DNA of 64,000 nucleotides from Hydrogenophaga borbori (lineage in GTDB: Bacteria; Pseudomonadota; Gammaproteobacteria; Burkholderiales; Burkholderiaceae_C), in assembly GCF_003417535.1 (NCBI RefSeq), contig NZ_QVLS01000011.1:1-64000 (forward strand), given 5' to 3'. The position numbers and the translations under genes are program-made. Of this stretch, positions 61,991-64,000 are shown piece by piece. Each line of letters begins with the position of its first letter. Positions within the stretch are counted from its first letter, which is position 1. The notes below the pieces were generated by a model. The model was not told the origin of the DNA and did no database searches. It worked only from the letters and a program-made list of their open reading frames with translations.

Positions 61991-62410
61991 ATGAGCAACG
62001 AAGACACACGCCCCAGCGCGATCCGCTGGTACTACGAGGGGCTGAGTGCAGGTGCGTTTCGCGCCATGCGGTGCAGCGCCTGCGGCCGGTTGACGTTCCC
62101 GCCCACGGGGTGCTGCGAGCACTGCGGCAGTTGGTCGGTCGAGGGCGCCGAGATCAGCGGCGAGGGCACGCTGCTCTTCGCGACGCACAACATCGCGCCG
62201 GCCTGCCACCCGCGCTTCGAGGCGATCGCACCGTATGTCTACGGGCACATCCGGCTGAAGGAAGGCAACATCGTCCAGGCGATCGTGCTGGGCGTCGAGG
62301 CGGTGCCGGACCAGTTGCACGCGCTGTTCAAGCGTGGCCCGGTGCCGGTGAAGGCCGAGACGCTGACGATGCAGGACCTGCCGGTGCTGGCGTTTCGGCT
62401 CGCCGGCTGA
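61991..62410 (+). CDS. Zn-ribbon/OB-fold protein (DUF35), thiolase partner
   Basis: A 139-residue protein: zinc ribbon CSACGRLTFPPTGCCEHCG (residues 28-46) and C-terminal OB fold (GEGTLLFATHNIA, PYVYGHIRLKEG). DUF35 proteins help thiolase-like enzymes bind acyl-CoA, as in the Ltp2-ChsH2 aldolase and BbsAB. Unlike the fused version at 6277, the zinc cysteines are intact here. It should function with the protein encoded directly upstream. Confidence 0.9.
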   Translation: MSNEDTRPSAIRWYYEGLSAGAFRAMRCSACGRLTFPPTGCCEHCGSWSVEGAEISGEGTLLFATHNIAPACHPRFEAIAPYVYGHIRLKEGNIVQAIVLGVEAVPDQLHALFKRGPVPVKAETLTMQDLPVLAFRLAG

Positions 62411-62435
62411 GTCGGGCGTGGCTGCGCCGGGGCGC

Positions 62436-62840
62436 TCAGTCCCGGCAGTAGCCCTCGCCGGTCCGGACCTTCAGGCAGTCCTTCTTGCCGGCCAGCCACT
62501 TCATGCCCGTCTGCTCGCCGTTGCTGGCGCGCAGCACCTCCTGCTTTCCATCGCGTTCGAACCCGATCGCATCACCCACCGCCATGCCGACGAAGGTCCG
62601 CGGCCCATCCAGGTTCTGTACGGTGACGTCGTAGTGGCCGTTGCCGCCCGTGATGCGGACGAAGGTCCCTTCCGGACCGTTCCACTGACCGATCCATTGG
62701 TCGGTGCTGGGGGCGGGAGGAGGGGCCGGCGCCGATGACGCGGGGGCCGTCGGGGCGGCGGCGTCGCGGTCCCCGCAGGCCGCGAGCGACAGGGCCAGCG
62801 CAAGAGCCGCTGTCAGATGCCATGGCATTGACGTGTTCAT
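62436..62840 (-). CDS. Putative lipoprotein
   Basis: A 134-residue protein with a lipoprotein signal peptide (lipobox LAAC, Cys22), a Pro/Ala/Ser-rich linker (about 28-46) and a small beta-rich domain (WIGQWNGPEGTFVRIT, GHYDVTVQNLDG) ending in a Cys pair (DCLKV...GYC). Function unknown. The ATG at 62840 is chosen because it places the lipobox correctly; the frame is open further upstream. Confidence 0.75.
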   Translation of the reverse strand: MNTSMPWHLTAALALALSLAACGDRDAAAPTAPASSAPAPPPAPSTDQWIGQWNGPEGTFVRITGGNGHYDVTVQNLDGPRTFVGMAVGDAIGFERDGKQEVLRASNGEQTGMKWLAGKKDCLKVRTGEGYCRD

Positions 62841-63022
62841 GGGAACAGTGTGCCGTGGTGTCCGTCCGATGAGAAGCACCAGCCGTTGAGGCCGCCACTC
62901 GCTCCGTTGATTACACCCGCGCCCGGGTCTCGCGACCGCCCCCCCCTAGACTGCCGCACTTCGAGTGGCACGGCGCTTTTGTGCTGGCTGTAGTGCTATT
63001 GTTTTCATAGTGAGACGATCGA

Positions 63023-64000
63023 ATGAACCGGTGTCATGGAACGGGATGGAATGCGGCAGTGGTATTGGCCGGCCTGGCCGCCAGCGGCGTGGCACAAGCG
63101 GCCGCCTTCACAGCCGCCAACGAGGCCGAGCTGATCACCGCGATCAACCAGGCCAACGCCAGCGCAGACCCGAGTTCCACGATCACCCTGACCGCCAACT
63201 TCACGGTCACGGGGGTGCTGCCGCCGATCCGGGGCAACGTGGCGGTCAATCCCGCCGGCAGCAACACGGCGGTGGAGTCTGTCGGCGGGGCCGCGCTGAC
63301 GTTCGAGGGCGGCGCGAGCTACGGAACCCTCGGCAATTTGCAAGTCGGCGACGCGGCGGGCACCACCGGGGCTTTGACCGTGCAGGGTACGGGCAGCTCC
63401 GTGCGGGCTGTGTCGCTTCTTGGCAGCGCCGGGCAGGTCAACATCAGCGTGCTCGACGGCGGGCTGCTGACCGCAACGGGCCCGAGCGGCGTGCGGCTGG
63501 GAGGCACGTCGCCGACGGTGTCGGGCGGTGGTGTGGCGAACGTGCGCGTCAGCGGCGCTGGCTCGGCCTTCACCTCCGGCGTCGGCTTCGTCCACCAGCG
63601 CGGCACCCTGGAGGTGTCCAACGGCGGCACCGTCGAGGGCCGGGCGGCGGTCCATCTCGGGTCCATGCCAGGTGGCTTCACCGGGGTGGTGACGGGAGCC
63701 GGCTCCCGCCTGGCCTCCACCATCGCCACCATCAACCTCGGCGCGTCGGGCTCGGCCACGCTGACGGTGGCCGATGGGGCGGTGCTCTCCGCCAACAACG
63801 GGGCCTCCGCCGTCAACCTGGCCGCCAACGCCGCGGGCGTCGCCGTGCTGAACATCGGCGGGGCCGTGGGCCAGGCCGCGGTCGCGCCAGGCGCCGTGAA
63901 CGCCTCCGTCGTGAACGGTGGCGCTGGCACGGCGGTGCTGAACTTCAACCACAACGCCGCCGCGTACAGCTTCGCGCCGGCCATCACCGGCAGCATCAGC
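63023..64000 (+). CDS. Autotransporter-like secreted protein, N-terminal part
   Basis: The reading frame is open from the ATG at 63023 to the window end (326 codons), so the gene continues to the right. After a signal peptide (Ala-rich, ending around GVAQA) there is a Gly/Ala/Ser/Thr/Val-rich passenger with short repeats of the type GxLTVQGTGSSVR, VLDGGLLTATG, VSNGGTVEGRAAVHLG and GSATLTVADGAVLSANN, each expected to form one turn of a beta-helix. Cys is nearly absent after the signal. This is typical of type V autotransporters, whose beta-barrel would lie beyond the window. A non-autotransporter extracellular beta-helix is possible. Confidence 0.75.
   Translation, partial: MNRCHGTGWNAAVVLAGLAASGVAQAAAFTAANEAELITAINQANASADPSSTITLTANFTVTGVLPPIRGNVAVNPAGSNTAVESVGGAALTFEGGASYGTLGNLQVGDAAGTTGALTVQGTGSSVRAVSLLGSAGQVNISVLDGGLLTATGPSGVRLGGTSPTVSGGGVANVRVSGAGSAFTSGVGFVHQRGTLEVSNGGTVEGRAAVHLGSMPGGFTGVVTGAGSRLASTIATINLGASGSATLTVADGAVLSANNGASAVNLAANAAGVAVLNIGGAVGQAAVAPGAVNASVVNGGAGTAVLNFNHNAAAYSFAPAITGSIS

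Noticed and set aside
1..64000. CRISPR arrays, tRNA or rRNA genes, IS elements, att sites
   Set aside because: No regularly spaced repeats, cloverleaf-type sequences, transposase-like proteins or terminal inverted repeats were found on reading.

Overview
The window is very GC-rich with tightly packed genes that often overlap start-to-stop. The gene families (TRAP and Liv transporters, acyl-CoA synthetases, TcuR/TcuA/TcuB, FeS-type photolyase, CbbR-like LysR) suggest a betaproteobacterium, probably Comamonadaceae (Hydrogenophaga/Acidovorax/Variovorax-like). That is inference from gene content; no rRNA or other taxonomic marker is present. No tRNA, CRISPR array, insertion sequence or phage gene was seen.

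About 1-37.8 kb is one large catabolic island for a CoA-activated, probably ring-containing or methyl-branched carboxylic acid. The leftmost minus-strand operon encodes a [2Fe-2S] ferredoxin, a citramalyl-CoA-lyase-like HpcH/HpaI protein and ETF beta (cut by the window edge). Divergent from it runs a 16-kb operon: Rieske dioxygenase alpha and beta, crotonases, SDR, esterase, an HMG-CoA-synthase-like/OB-fold fusion, thiolase, 3-hydroxyacyl-CoA dehydrogenase, mesaconyl-C4-CoA hydratase, FAD amine-oxidase/desaturase-like protein, methylsuccinyl-CoA-dehydrogenase-like ACAD and 2-methylfumaryl-CoA isomerase. Next come a TRAP transporter operon that continues into three accessory genes and an acyl-CoA ligase; TetR regulator 1; a ferredoxin reductase; a Liv-type ABC operon with an embedded acyl-CoA synthetase; TetR regulator 2; and an operon with ACAD, alpha-methylacyl-CoA racemase, DUF2889 protein and crotonase.

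The island is tied together by a 20-bp inverted repeat (TAG-TCCG-N6-CGGACTA type) found five times, in all five promoter regions: 1816, 17456, 25286, 26660 and 34089. At the first site it lies exactly between a TTGACA -35 and a TATTAT -10. The two TetR proteins are paralogues and each is divergent from one of these sites, so they are the obvious repressors. Four enzymes (Mcd-like, Mct-like, Meh-like and the CitE-like lyase) would together convert methylsuccinyl-CoA to acetyl-CoA plus pyruvate, which suggests that the substrate is broken down to a methyl-branched C5 dicarboxyl-CoA.

From 37.9 kb onward the content is a set of separate modules: an FeS-cluster photolyase; an SbtA-like bicarbonate transporter divergent from a CbbR-like LysR; an MdtABC-type RND pump with NodT outer-membrane factor (41.5-50.5 kb); a compositionally less GC-rich patch with a large membrane protein and a DprE1/DprE2-like pair (50.6-54.9 kb); a tricarballylate-type tcuR-tcuA-tcuB operon; a MerR-controlled divergent group; a second thiolase/OB-fold pair; a lipoprotein; and the start of an autotransporter-like secreted protein that runs off the right end.
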